Below, in pieces: positions 42,482-51,307 of a stretch of DNA of 64,000 nt. Location of the stretch: assembly GCA_963778465.1 (NCBI GenBank), contig CAVZUK010000003.1:1116001-1180000 (forward strand). Direction: 5' to 3'. The notes beneath the pieces are model-generated. The model saw only the letters and a list, made by a program, of their open reading frames with translations, did no database searches and had not been told where the DNA came from. This DNA comes from CAVZBW01 sp963778465 (GTDB taxonomy: Bacteria; Actinomycetota; Acidimicrobiia; Acidimicrobiales; RAAP-2). The number at the start of each line of letters is the position of its first letter. Position 1 is the first letter of the stretch. The translations under genes and the position numbers were made by a program.

Positions 42482-44002
42482 TCAGATGGCCCCGGGGACG
42501 AAGGCGCCGCTCTGCTCGAACGCATGAGCGACCCGCAGCACCACGTCGTCCTCCCCGTGGCGGCCCACCAGCATCATCCCGACGGGTAGCCCCTCGACCC
42601 ACCCGCAGGGCACGCTCATGGCGGGGTGACCCGTCACGTCGAACATCGGCGTGTTGGCGGTGCTGGCAAAAGAGGCGAGGAGCGACTCGACCACGGACGC
42701 CCCCGCGGGCGGGAGCGGCGGGGCCGTCGTGGCGGTGGTCGGCATGACCAGGACGTCCACGTCGGAGAGCGCCAGGTCGTAGGCGGCGGTGAGGCTCGGG
42801 GCCAGGTTCTGGGCAGTCGAGTAGTAGTGGTTGCCGTAGGTGTCGGCCAGGTATCGGCCGACCAGCGCCACCACCTGCGCGGTGGGCGGCAGCGTGTGCG
42901 GGGACGCCCGCCATCCCCGCCAGAAGGCGTCGCCCATCGAGGTGGGGTACCACCCCTTCCAGCCCGTCCCGGTGCCCCCGCCCTCGAACATGAGCGAGGT
43001 GGCGCCCCTACTCAGGATCCCCATGGTGATGCCACCTGACTCCCGGTGCATGGGTACCGAGACGGGGACGACCGCGGCACCGAGTCCCCCGAAGATCTCG
43101 GCCGCAGCCCGCACGCTGGCGTCGACCTCGGGATCGCCGCCCGGATGGCCGAATCCCTCGTCCAGCAGCCCGATGCGGAGTCCGGAGACGGGTTGGGCGA
43201 GCCCCGCCACGTACGGCAGGACTGCGACGCCCACCTGCCGGGGGTCGCGGCCGTCGGGACCGGCGATGACCTCGAGGAGTGTGGCGACGTCCCGCACGGA
43301 GCGACCCATGGGACCGAGATGGTCGACGCTCATGTCGAGCGGGAAGGCGCCCGTGTAGGGCACCAGGCCGAAGGTGGGCTTGAGACCGTAGATGCCGCAC
43401 AGGGCAGCGGGAACCCGTATGGAGCCCCCTTGATCGCCGCCGATGGCGAGGTCGCAGGCGCCGGCCGCGACGAGGGCGCCGCAGCCGCTCGAGGACCCGC
43501 CCGTCGTCCGCGTGGGGTCGTGGGGGTTGCGCACCGGCCCGGTGGCCGCCGTGTGGCTGCCCGCGGACAGGCAGAGGTTCTCGCAGACGGCCTTGCCGAC
43601 GATCTCGCCGCCGGCGTCGAGGATCCGCGTCGCCACGGTGGCGTCGAACTCGGGCACGTAGCCGGTCAGGGCGGCGCAGCCGTTCATCATCGGCACACCG
43701 GCCAGCGCGATGTTGTCCTTCAGGACGACCTGCTTGCCGGCCAAGGGACCCGACGGTGCGCCGGCGACCCGGGACTGCCAGTACCAGGCGCCCAGCGGGT
43801 TCTCCTCGGGAGGCGGGCGGCGCCCTGGCCGGCGCGCGTAGCGGACCTCCGGCCCCGGTGGGGCCATCGCATCGAGGTCGTCCAGGGCGGCCGTCAGTCC
43901 GGTGATCAACGGGTGGAGCGACGACAGGTCCTGGTCGTCCAGCCCGAGACCGAGGGCGTCGGCGGCCCGCCGCAGGTCCTCGAGCGACGGGGCCCTAGCC
44001 AC
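42482..44002 (-). CDS. Amidase signature family protein
   Basis: A 506-residue amidase. The catalytic Ser-cisSer-Lys triad is visible: Lys95 in VVLKDNIA, the Gly/Ser motif TTGGSSSGCG (about residue 170), and nucleophile Ser194 in GGDQGGSIR. It hydrolyses an amide or aryl ester of unknown identity. It is the last gene of the minus-strand operon. GTG 44002 has only a weak ribosome site, but a 12-codon ORF with a perfect one ends across it. Confidence 0.9.
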   Translation of the reverse strand: MARAPSLEDLRRAADALGLGLDDQDLSSLHPLITGLTAALDDLDAMAPPGPEVRYARRPGRRPPPEENPLGAWYWQSRVAGAPSGPLAGKQVVLKDNIALAGVPMMNGCAALTGYVPEFDATVATRILDAGGEIVGKAVCENLCLSAGSHTAATGPVRNPHDPTRTTGGSSSGCGALVAAGACDLAIGGDQGGSIRVPAALCGIYGLKPTFGLVPYTGAFPLDMSVDHLGPMGRSVRDVATLLEVIAGPDGRDPRQVGVAVLPYVAGLAQPVSGLRIGLLDEGFGHPGGDPEVDASVRAAAEIFGGLGAAVVPVSVPMHRESGGITMGILSRGATSLMFEGGGTGTGWKGWYPTSMGDAFWRGWRASPHTLPPTAQVVALVGRYLADTYGNHYYSTAQNLAPSLTAAYDLALSDVDVLVMPTTATTAPPLPPAGASVVESLLASFASTANTPMFDVTGHPAMSVPCGWVEGLPVGMMLVGRHGEDDVVLRVAHAFEQSGAFVPGAI

Positions 44003-44033
44003 GATCCGAGCCTTCGAGTCGAGTGTGCTGCAT
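43995..44033 (-). CDS. 12-codon mini-ORF overlapping the amidase start
   Basis: ATG 44033 is preceded at perfect spacing by AAGGAGG (44040-44046), the best ribosome site of this operon, and encodes MQHTRLEGSDRG before a TAG at 43995-43997. The stop lies a few bases past the amidase GTG (44002), in another frame. It may act as a translational-coupling leader that lets ribosomes reinitiate on the amidase. It could also be a frameshifted true start. Confidence 0.4.
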   Translation of the reverse strand: MQHTRLEGSDRG

Positions 44034-44098
44034 GCCTGACCTCCTTGTGAAACCGCTGTGCGGCGACCCCGTCCTCCGGGACCGCTCCGAGGTGAGCC

Positions 44099-44944
44099 CT
44101 ACCGCAGGCCGGGGTCGATGGGGACGAGCTCGAATCCGTCTCCCACCCGCACGACCCGCCCGGCAGTCGGCTCGGAGAAATGCGATCCGATCATCCACGT
44201 TCCGGTTCGAGCGCAGCGTTCGAGGAGCGCCTGGCGCGTCGCAACGGCCTGGTCGTGGTCGGTGTCGGAGACGTCCCGCCACTCGGGGTGCCGGACCTGT
44301 ACCGGATGGTGGAAGGCGTCGCCCGTGATCACTGCGGCCTCCCCGTCCGCACGGACCTCGACGCTCACGTGCCCGGGCGTGTGCCCGGGCGTGGAGACGA
44401 GGCGCACCCCCGCGGCGATCTCGTGCTCGGTGCTCACCACGCGGTGGCGCGCCTCATCGACGATCACCGCCACGGAGTCCTCGAGGAGCACGATGGGAGA
44501 GGGATGCTCGGCCCAGTGGTGCCACTCCTCTCCGACCAGGAGGTGGTCGGCGTTGGGAAAGGTGGGCACCCAGCGGTCCCCGGCGTGCCGGGTGAGCCAT
44601 CCCGTGTGGTCGAAGTGCAGATGGGTGCACACGACCGTGTCGATGTCCTCCGGCGCGACGCCGGCGTCGGAGAGTGCCTCCAAGAAGCGGGAGCCCGGGG
44701 CCGCGATCTCGGCAAAGGGACTGGGACGGTCGCCCAGGCAGGCATCGACCAGCAGGGTCCGGTCTGCGGTGAGCACCACAAACGCCTGGAAGGCCAGCTC
44801 GATCTCGCCGGAGGTCTGGAATCCCCAACCCGAGCGGACCTCGCTCGGCGCCTCGGCCAGCTCCGGCAGCAGGCCCCGGCCGTCGAGGCTGAGGACCGTC
44901 TCGACGACCGGGACGATGCGGGTGTCGCCGATGGTCCAGGTCAT
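44099..44944 (-). CDS. MBL-fold metallohydrolase
   Basis: A 281-residue metallo-beta-lactamase-fold hydrolase. The metal motif THLHFDHTG (HxHxDH), TPGHTPGH and TGDAFHHP are all present, indicating a two-metal site. The long N-terminus (LPELAEAPSEVRSGWGFQTSG) resembles N-acyl homoserine lactonase or alkylsulfatase-like branches. ATG 44944 overlaps the SDR stop by 4 bases. Confidence 0.9.
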   Translation of the reverse strand: MTWTIGDTRIVPVVETVLSLDGRGLLPELAEAPSEVRSGWGFQTSGEIELAFQAFVVLTADRTLLVDACLGDRPSPFAEIAAPGSRFLEALSDAGVAPEDIDTVVCTHLHFDHTGWLTRHAGDRWVPTFPNADHLLVGEEWHHWAEHPSPIVLLEDSVAVIVDEARHRVVSTEHEIAAGVRLVSTPGHTPGHVSVEVRADGEAAVITGDAFHHPVQVRHPEWRDVSDTDHDQAVATRQALLERCARTGTWMIGSHFSEPTAGRVVRVGDGFELVPIDPGLR

Positions 44945-45768
44945 CCGCCCGCCTCCCACAGGCGAATGGCGTGCTGCGGCCGGTGCGCCAGGGTCCCGCT
45001 GTCGACCACCAGGGTCTGACCCGTGATGCACCGGGCCTCGTCGCTCGCGAGCCAGACCACGGCGGCGGCGATGTCCTCGGGCTCGGCTGGCCACGGGAGC
45101 GCCCGCTCCGCCGCCTTCTCGCGCAACACCGGCTCGGACATCGCCGCCTTGGCGGTGTCGGTCATCACGAGCGCGGGGGCGACGGCGTTGCACCGGATGC
45201 CCTCCTTGCCGTACATCGTGGCCACGTAGCGGGTCAGCGCCTGCACGGCGGCCTTGGAGGACCCGTACGCCGCGTGGTCCTCGTCCCCGACCAGTGCCGA
45301 GAGCGAGATCGTGTTGACGATGGCCCCGCCCGGGCGCGTCAGGACCGGCACCGCGTGCTTGCAGCACAGCATCGTGCCCCGTGCGTTGACGGCGAGGGTC
45401 CGGTCCCACACCTCCACCGCGAGGTCGGAGAGGTCGAGGTCGCGACCGTAGACGTCGGGTGCCAGCACGGCCGCGTTGTTGTGCAGGACGTCGAGCCGCC
45501 CGAGCTCGGTGACGGTGGAACGGACCATCCGCGCCACCTGGGCCTCGTCGCTGACGTCGGCGGCCACCGAGATGGCGGATCCCCCGGCGTCGCGGATCTG
45601 CGCCTCGGTGGCCCTGGCGGCGTCGAGATCGATGTCCGCGGCGGCGACGGCGGCACCCTCCGAGCCGAGACGCAACGCCGTTGCCCGCCCGATTCCCGAC
45701 CCGGCCCCGGTGACGATCGCCACCCTGCCGTCGAAGCGCCCCACCTGCCCGCCTCGGTCCGGTTCCAT
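44941..45768 (-). CDS. SDR family oxidoreductase
   Basis: A 275-residue classical SDR. GAGSGIG (about 21-27), HNNAAV and the catalytic YGSSK are present; the Ser of the triad lies in NTISLSALVG. The C-terminal GQTLVVDSGT is conserved. It is coupled to the MBL gene by ATGA. It could oxidise the alcohol produced by a partner in the operon. Confidence 0.9.
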   Translation of the reverse strand: MEPDRGGQVGRFDGRVAIVTGAGSGIGRATALRLGSEGAAVAAADIDLDAARATEAQIRDAGGSAISVAADVSDEAQVARMVRSTVTELGRLDVLHNNAAVLAPDVYGRDLDLSDLAVEVWDRTLAVNARGTMLCCKHAVPVLTRPGGAIVNTISLSALVGDEDHAAYGSSKAAVQALTRYVATMYGKEGIRCNAVAPALVMTDTAKAAMSEPVLREKAAERALPWPAEPEDIAAAVVWLASDEARCITGQTLVVDSGTLAHRPQHAIRLWEAGG

Positions 45769-45785
45769 GGGTACGCGGCGCTCCG

Positions 45786-46736
45786 TCAGTTGAAGGAGCC
45801 GCCGGCCAGCGCGTAGGAGGTCGACCCGTCCGGCCCGATCGGCAGGTCCCCGGCCACGGTGATCCGCTGCATCGAGCGATGGTGGCCCGGAGGGATGTCG
45901 ACCGGCACGAGGTGGCAGGTCGCCCGGTTGTCCCAGAAGGCGATGCTGCCCGGGCGCCAACGGAACCGGCAGGTGAAGGCCGGGGTCGTCAGGTGCTCGT
46001 AGAGCAGCGCCAGGAGATGCCGGCCTTCGGAGCGCGAGAGCTCGACGATGTAGTCGGTGAAGCCCGGATTGACGAAGAGCGATTTCTCCCCGGTCTCGGG
46101 ATGGACCCGGACGACCGGGTGGACCGCCCGCAGGTCGTCCGACTGGAACTGCTGCTTGAGGGAGGAGGGCATGTGCCCTCGGGCCATGCGGATCTCGTTG
46201 CGGTGGACCGCATGGAGATCGTCGCAGAGTCGCTGCAGGGGAGCGGAGAGGCTCTCGTAGGCCGCCACGAGGTTGGTCCACAGGGTGTCGCCGCCGTACT
46301 CGGGGACGACGACTCCCCGCAGGATGGAGCCCATCGGGGGGTTGGCCACGAACGTCACGTCGGTGTGCCACGGGTTCTCGACGGCGACCGCAGGGTCTCG
46401 AGGCACCTGCTCGTCCCGGCCCCCGGACCCCTCGCCACGGCCCTCGCCCTTCGAGATGAGCTGGTTGTCGAGGAGCAGGATCTCGGGATGCTCGGGGAAG
46501 ATGGCGGGCAGCGTCGGATGGGCCGGCGTCAGCTCTCCGAACCGCCGGCCGAACGCGAGGTGCTGGGCCTGGGTGAGGTGCTGGTCGCGGAAGAAGACGA
46601 CCCTCCACTCGAGGAGGGCGGCACGGATGGCGGCGACGGTGTCGTCCGACAGCGGTTCACGGAGATCGACGCCGTCGATCTCGGCTCCGGTGCTGCCGGA
46701 GAGGGGTCGCACCTCGAGCCGGGTGGTGGTCGTCAT
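45786..46736 (-). CDS. TauD/TfdA-type Fe(II)/2-oxoglutarate dioxygenase
   Basis: A 316-residue dioxygenase. The iron ligands are His-x-Asp in WHTDVTF and the distal His in TCHLVPVD; the 2-oxoglutarate Arg lies in RSMQRITV. Family members hydroxylate and so cleave taurine, aryloxyacetates, alkyl sulfates and the like. It is 3 bases after the alcohol dehydrogenase stop, in the same operon. With an MBL hydrolase and an amidase next to it, cleavage of a sulfur- or amide-containing compound is plausible. Confidence 0.92.
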   Translation of the reverse strand: MTTTTRLEVRPLSGSTGAEIDGVDLREPLSDDTVAAIRAALLEWRVVFFRDQHLTQAQHLAFGRRFGELTPAHPTLPAIFPEHPEILLLDNQLISKGEGRGEGSGGRDEQVPRDPAVAVENPWHTDVTFVANPPMGSILRGVVVPEYGGDTLWTNLVAAYESLSAPLQRLCDDLHAVHRNEIRMARGHMPSSLKQQFQSDDLRAVHPVVRVHPETGEKSLFVNPGFTDYIVELSRSEGRHLLALLYEHLTTPAFTCRFRWRPGSIAFWDNRATCHLVPVDIPPGHHRSMQRITVAGDLPIGPDGSTSYALAGGSFN

Positions 46737-46739
46737 GGG

Positions 46740-47855
46740 TCAACACTCTTCCATGAGCACCACGCTGCGGGCGACGTCGCCCCGCTCGGTCTCCTCCAGG
46801 GCGGTGGCGAACTCCTCGAGGGGCCTGCGAGTCGAGACCAGCCGCTCGAGCTTGAGGCGGCCCCCGCGGTGGAGGTCCACGATCCGGCCGATGTCCCGCT
46901 CCGGTACGTTGCTCCCCCCGACGCAGCCGAGGAGGCGCCGCTCGTTGAAGAGGGTCCGGCCGTCGATCGGGATGCTGGCCCCCGGCGGCGGCGATCCCAC
47001 CATGACGCAGGTTCCTCCCGGCCGGGTGGCGGCGAAGGCCTGGGCGATCAAGTCGGGCTCGCCGACCACCTCGAACGCGTGGTCGACCCCTCCCCCGACG
47101 TGTCGATCGACGATCTCCGCCACCGTCCTTCCCTCCGGAACCTCGGTCGTCGTCGCCCCGAACTCGGTGGCGAGCGCCAGCTTCGACGGGTTGGAGTCGA
47201 TGGCCACGATCTCCGCGGCCCCCGCGATCGACGCCCCGAGCACGACGTTGAGCCCGACGCCGCCGCACCCGACGACCGCGACGGAGTCGCCGGGACCCAC
47301 GCCCGCGGTGTTGAAGACCGCTCCGAGGCCGGTCGTCACCCCACACCCGGCCAGGCAGAGGAGGTCGAGAGGGAGGTCGTCGGGGATCGGCACCACCTGC
47401 GACGCCCTCAGGACCGCCAGCTCGGCCAGGGTGCCCGTCCCGACCATCGGATGCAAGGGCGACCCCTCGGTCGTGCGCAGCCGGGTGGAGCCGTCCGCCA
47501 TGCGGCCGAAGATGGCCTGCTGGCGAGCCCGACCCTCGCAGAGCGGGAACCGTCCGCGCTGGCACTGCCGGCACGCGTGGCACGGACCGTAGAGGGCGAG
47601 CACCACCCGGTCCCCGACGGAGACCCCCTCGACCTCCGGCCCGACGGCCCGGATCGTGCCCGCACCCTCGTGTCCGAGAACCAGCGGGAAGGTGGCGGCA
47701 TTGCTCCGGCCGTGGAGCACGTGGATGTCCGACCCGCAGATCCCCGACGCGCTGAGCCCCACGAGCACCTCGCCCCGGCGCGGCTCCTCCACCTCGATCT
47801 CCTCGAGCCGGGGTGGCTGCCGGGCCTCACGGACGACTACGGCTCGAGCCTTCAT
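46740..47855 (-). CDS. Zinc-dependent alcohol dehydrogenase (MDR family)
   Basis: A 371-residue medium-chain dehydrogenase. Catalytic zinc motifs GICGSDIHVLHG and GHEGAGTI, the structural zinc CHACRQCQRGRFPLC (four Cys), and the Rossmann VGCGGVGLNVV are complete. It looks like the class III / mycothiol-dependent or aryl-alcohol group, with no clear substrate. It heads the minus-strand operon, and the tnpB gene ends only 28 bases upstream, so the insertion may have displaced its promoter. Confidence 0.92.
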   Translation of the reverse strand: MKARAVVVREARQPPRLEEIEVEEPRRGEVLVGLSASGICGSDIHVLHGRSNAATFPLVLGHEGAGTIRAVGPEVEGVSVGDRVVLALYGPCHACRQCQRGRFPLCEGRARQQAIFGRMADGSTRLRTTEGSPLHPMVGTGTLAELAVLRASQVVPIPDDLPLDLLCLAGCGVTTGLGAVFNTAGVGPGDSVAVVGCGGVGLNVVLGASIAGAAEIVAIDSNPSKLALATEFGATTTEVPEGRTVAEIVDRHVGGGVDHAFEVVGEPDLIAQAFAATRPGGTCVMVGSPPPGASIPIDGRTLFNERRLLGCVGGSNVPERDIGRIVDLHRGGRLKLERLVSTRRPLEEFATALEETERGDVARSVVLMEEC

Positions 47856-47883
47856 TTCCCGTTACCCAAACCGTGAGCAGATG

Positions 47884-49305
47884 TCACCACGGCCAGGCAG
47901 CCTCTTCTTGCGAGGAAGCGGTGACGGCCTCACCCGGTCGCCCGGTGCCGTCTTCACGCTTCACCGGAGGCTTCGGCTGGTGCCGGGGGTGCCCTCCTCC
48001 ACGTGCGTTTGGCGTCTCCGGGCCACGCCCGGCGACGACGAGCCGCCCGTAAGCGGCCAGGTTCTTTGCTGCGTTGTGGTCCCTGTCGAGTACGAGGCCG
48101 CAGGGCTGGCACTGAAAGACGCGCTCGTCGAGGGCCAGCTTGGCTTTCACCGCACCACACGACGAGCAGGTCTTCGAGCTGGGGAAGAACCGGTCGGCCA
48201 CGATGAGCCTGCCACCGTGCCAGGCCAGCTTGTAGGTGAGCTGGCGGCGAACCTCGCCGAGGCCGGCGTCGAGGATAGAGCGGTTGAGGCCGGCCTTGGC
48301 CCTCCGGCCGTTCGCCAGGTGCTGACCCGCATGCTCGGGGTCGAGAGCCGGCTTGGGTACCGCTGTCATCCCCTTGATGTTCAAGTCCTCCACCACCACG
48401 GTGTCGTAGGTCCTGGCGAGATCTGAGGTGAGCCTGTGGATGGCATCCCTTCGAACGTTGACCACCTTGCGGTGACAACGAGCCACCTTGGCTTTGGTGC
48501 GGCGGCGACGACCAGAGCCCATCTTTTGGCGGGCCAGCTCGCGTTTGAGGCGGGCCGTGCGACGGGCGTAGCGGGAGAGGGCCTTGGGGTTCACCACCAC
48601 TCCCCCGGTGGAAAGGGTGGCCAGATGCTCGACCCCGAGGTCGACGCCGATGACCGCGTTCGGGTGAGCAGCCGGCGGGTCTTGGCGCTGCACCTCGCAG
48701 GTGAACGAGACGAACCAACGACCGGCTTCTTCTGCGATGGTGGCCGAAAGAATGCGGGCACGGCCGGCGTCGAGCGCGCCAAGGAGCTTGGTGGTCGGCT
48801 CCTTGGTCCGAAGGTGCCCAAGTCGTGGGAGCTGGACGTGGTGGCAGTCGACAACGGCGATGGCGCCGGTGGTGAACCGACAAGACCGTCGGGCGTGGTG
48901 CTTCTTGCGCTTCGGGAAGCCCATGGTCCCTTTGCGCTGGCCGCCCTTGGTCTCCGAGAAGTTCTGGAGCGCCCGGGTCAAGGCGTCGAGGCCGGAGTTG
49001 TAGGCCTCCTTGGAGTTCTCCCTCCACCAGGGGGCCATCTGTTCCTTGTGGCTGTTCCACTCCCGGCGCAACGCCGGCAGGCTCCATGGCACCTTGATCG
49101 AGCGGACGAACTCGTCGGTCTGCTCTTCACTCCAGGGTTCCCACGTCGAGGCCGACCGGATCTGATCTCGACGATCGAGCCGGGCCTTCACCAACTGCAG
49201 TCCCCAGTTGTAGGCGAAACGGCTGGCCCCGCAGTGCGAGGAGAGCGCGGCTCGAGCGCGGTCGCTCGGGTCGAGCTCGAAGCGCAAGGGTTGGTGGACG
49301 AGCAC
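47884..49305 (-). CDS. tnpB: TnpB, RNA-guided nuclease of IS607/IS605-type element
   Basis: A 473-residue TnpB (OrfB). The RuvC-like nuclease is complete: Asp222 in GVDLGVEHL, Glu306 in VVVEDLNIKG, and the last Asp in LDRDHNAAKN (407/409). A zinc ribbon, CSSCG and CQPCG (Cys380, 383, 399, 402), lies before the last motif. The N-terminal part (FAYNWGLQLVKARLD, then WSLPALRREWN) is the usual OrfB helix-turn-helix region. The start is GTG 49305. TnpB proteins cut DNA guided by an omega RNA made from the transposon end; that RNA would overlap the 3' end of this gene and extend toward 47860. Confidence 0.9.
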   Translation of the reverse strand: MLVHQPLRFELDPSDRARAALSSHCGASRFAYNWGLQLVKARLDRRDQIRSASTWEPWSEEQTDEFVRSIKVPWSLPALRREWNSHKEQMAPWWRENSKEAYNSGLDALTRALQNFSETKGGQRKGTMGFPKRKKHHARRSCRFTTGAIAVVDCHHVQLPRLGHLRTKEPTTKLLGALDAGRARILSATIAEEAGRWFVSFTCEVQRQDPPAAHPNAVIGVDLGVEHLATLSTGGVVVNPKALSRYARRTARLKRELARQKMGSGRRRRTKAKVARCHRKVVNVRRDAIHRLTSDLARTYDTVVVEDLNIKGMTAVPKPALDPEHAGQHLANGRRAKAGLNRSILDAGLGEVRRQLTYKLAWHGGRLIVADRFFPSSKTCSSCGAVKAKLALDERVFQCQPCGLVLDRDHNAAKNLAAYGRLVVAGRGPETPNARGGGHPRHQPKPPVKREDGTGRPGEAVTASSQEEAAWPW

Positions 49306-49307
49306 TA

Positions 49308-49644
49308 CCGGGCTTCCCCAGTGTGCTTCGCCGCGGGTCGGGCCAGCTTCGGGCGACGGGCATTCCTTGCCGAGCCAACCTCGCTGACCACGTCGTCCAT
49401 GGCCATTCCCTCCTCAGTAGCCCGCCGGGCGAGACGACCGACCTGTCGCCCCGCGGTCGTCGCGCTGGGGGTGCGGGCTCATCGCGCGATAGGCCACGGG
49501 CGTCCTGTGGTCATCGCCGAGGGTTGCTCGACGATGATGCTTCCGAAGGAAGCCGGCGTGCGGGAACCGGCAACGTGCTCGCGCGAACCATCGGTAGGCG
49601 GTCTGGGGGGTGAACGAGCTCTGCGCCCATTGGGCAAGCTTCAC
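49308..49644 (-). pseudogene. tnpA: Degraded IS607 tnpA (serine recombinase)
   Basis: Starting at ATG 49644, MKLAQWAQSSFTPQTAYRWF matches the MerR-like DNA-binding start of IS607 TnpA. The frame then shifts: TLPVPARRL, the next block, is in another frame. A third frame holds RQVGRLARRATEEGMAMDDV and VVSEVGSARN, which match the catalytic region, ending with an early stop just before tnpB. The second half of the resolvase domain is gone. At least two frameshifts and a truncation mean it is inactive. Confidence 0.75.
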
Positions 49645-49768
49645 GTGCCATAGCGTACATACGTTCGCTCACACATTTGCGTGGACCGTCCCGAACTGTT
49701 CCGAGCACCCCGGGGGCTTACACGCCGGGTCGGACGAATCCCGATCCGGCAAAACCCAATCAAGTGAT

Positions 49769-49788
49769 TGAAACAACCATATGATATC
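49769..49788. promoter_or_regulatory. Operator-like motif upstream of cyclase-family gene
   Basis: TGAAACAACCATATGATATC, about 40 bases before the start at 49825, resembles the site at 54801-54818 (AAACAATCGTTTGAGATA): AAACAA, then C, then TGA and AT are shared at the same spacing. It is a candidate binding site for the TetR protein encoded at 51308-52042. Confidence 0.4.
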
Positions 49789-49824
49789 TTGCCGCCCGTT
49801 GACCGGCAGGTGGGGAGGGCGGGC

Positions 49825-50715
49825 ATGGCCCAGGATCCGGCGGTCGCCCTGCGACCCGAGTACCTCGAATGGTTGCGCGGGCTGGACGCCGAGCGCCGGT
49901 ACGGGGAGCGGGACCGACGGGGAAGCGCCAACCTGATCGGGGAGGGTGCCGGGGCCCGAGCCGCTCGGTCCATCGGCGCCGGCGCCACCGTCAGCATCGC
50001 CCGGCCACTGATCGAGGGGAGCTCCCGTCGTGGCGACGGCCGGCCGTCCTACGGCCTCGAGGTCTTCTACACCGATGGCCCCATCGGCATGGGCTCCGAT
50101 CACGTCGAGCTCGACTGCCACGGCATGGACAACACCCATCTCGACGCCCTCAACCACCTCGCCATCGACGGGCGCTGGTACGGCGGGTGGGCCGTCGCGG
50201 AAGCCGATCCCCCGTCGGTCGACGACGTTTCCGGAGAGGGGATATTCACTCGGGCGGTCCACCTCGACATCGCCGCCCTGCGCGGGACCCCATGGGTCGA
50301 TCCCGACCGACCGGTCACGGGTGACGACCTCGAGGCTGCCGCGTCGGCCTCGGGTGCCGACCTCGAGCCCGGCGACGCGCTGCTGGTCGACATGGGACGC
50401 GATCGCTGGGAGGCGGCCGGTCGCCCCGGGGCTCCCACGCCGCTGTCGGGGATCGGTGGGGACGGGGCGCGTTGGATCGCCGAGCACGAAATCGGGCTCC
50501 TGTGCTGGGACTTCCTCGATGCCGTGCACCCGAGGGAGCCGGTGGCGCCCGTGCACATGCTCAATTGGGCCCTCGGCCTCCTGCTCTGCGACAACTGCGA
50601 CTTCTCGCGGCTGCGGGCGCAGATGACCGGCCGTTCGACGGCCGCCCTCGTGATCGCCCCCCTGCCGATGCGTGGGGCAACGGGCTGCAACGTCAACCCC
50701 CTGCTGATCCTCTAG
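49825..50715 (+). CDS. Cyclase family protein (metal-dependent amidohydrolase, KynB-like fold)
   Basis: A 296-residue member of the cyclase / kynurenine formamidase family. The metal motif HCGTHxDAPxH appears as the variant CHGMDNTHLDALNHL, with the remaining His and Asp ligands present in the C-terminal half. GDALLVDMGRDRWE and LGLLLCDNCD follow. Members hydrolyse amides, lactones or carbamates. GGGGAGGG precedes ATG 49825. It opens a four-gene plus-strand run (49825-53504). Confidence 0.85.
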   Translation: MAQDPAVALRPEYLEWLRGLDAERRYGERDRRGSANLIGEGAGARAARSIGAGATVSIARPLIEGSSRRGDGRPSYGLEVFYTDGPIGMGSDHVELDCHGMDNTHLDALNHLAIDGRWYGGWAVAEADPPSVDDVSGEGIFTRAVHLDIAALRGTPWVDPDRPVTGDDLEAAASASGADLEPGDALLVDMGRDRWEAAGRPGAPTPLSGIGGDGARWIAEHEIGLLCWDFLDAVHPREPVAPVHMLNWALGLLLCDNCDFSRLRAQMTGRSTAALVIAPLPMRGATGCNVNPLLIL

Positions 50716-50728
50716 GGAAGGAGGCCCC

Positions 50729-51298
50729 GTGCTCCTCGAGATCCCCGCCGACGGCGAGAGTCCCACGGTTCCCGGCGCCGAGGGCACCACGACACCCCGC
50801 ACCCTCGAGAGGGTCGCCGACTACGAGTACGCCGCCCCCGGCGGCCTCCGCTGGCTCACGATCGTCGAGCCGTACGCCTGGCGCGCCGGGGAGACCGAGG
50901 TCGCGCCGGGGGGCACCGTCTACGAGCAGATCTCGCCCCCGGGAGGTTGGCTCAGCGGTTCCGGCGTGCAGCAGGGCTCCCCGCCGGCGGGTGGGGCCGT
51001 GCTCAACGTGGTCATGGACGTCGATCAGGACGCGCTCGACCTCTTTCACGGCTGGTACGACGAGGAGCACCTGCCACGGTTGGTGCAGGTTTCCGGCATC
51101 GACGCCGCCCGGCGCTTCCGGGCCGTGGCCGGATCGGGCCCCGGGGAGGGCCGGGACCGCTTCCTGGCCCTCTACGAGTTGCGTGACGCCGACGTCGTCG
51201 CCTCGGACGAGTTTGCGGGTGCGTCGGTGATGACCCCGAGGACCGAGCAGGTCGTCGCACGGCTGTCCTGGGCCAGCCAGCTCTACCGGGCCCGGTAG
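50729..51298 (+). CDS. DUF4286-like ferredoxin-fold protein
   Basis: A 189-residue protein. The C-terminal half (about residues 90-180: LNVVMDVDQDALDLFHGWY, then EEHLPRLVQVSGIDAARRF) resembles a dimeric alpha/beta-barrel like DUF4286/EthD, often seen near aromatic-degradation genes. The N-terminal half shares the same pattern weakly (LRWLTIVEPYAW), suggesting an internal duplication. AGGGAAGGAGG precedes GTG 50729. I cannot name the reaction. Confidence 0.7.
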   Translation: MLLEIPADGESPTVPGAEGTTTPRTLERVADYEYAAPGGLRWLTIVEPYAWRAGETEVAPGGTVYEQISPPGGWLSGSGVQQGSPPAGGAVLNVVMDVDQDALDLFHGWYDEEHLPRLVQVSGIDAARRFRAVAGSGPGEGRDRFLALYELRDADVVASDEFAGASVMTPRTEQVVARLSWASQLYRAR

Positions 51299-51307
51299 GG
51301 TCCCTCC

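Larger units (their letters stand above)
47884..49644 (-). mobile_element. IS607-like element remnant (tnpA decayed, tnpB intact)
   Basis: The unit holds a degraded serine-recombinase tnpA (49308-49644) followed by tnpB (47884-49305), in the order and orientation of IS607-family elements. The ends are not defined: IS607 has no terminal inverted repeats and no target duplication. It lies between the alcohol dehydrogenase operon and the cyclase-family operon. Without TnpA it should no longer move itself. Confidence 0.75.

Noticed and set aside
47884..49644. Active IS607 transposon
   Set aside because: tnpA is frameshifted at least twice and truncated, so self-mobility is unlikely.
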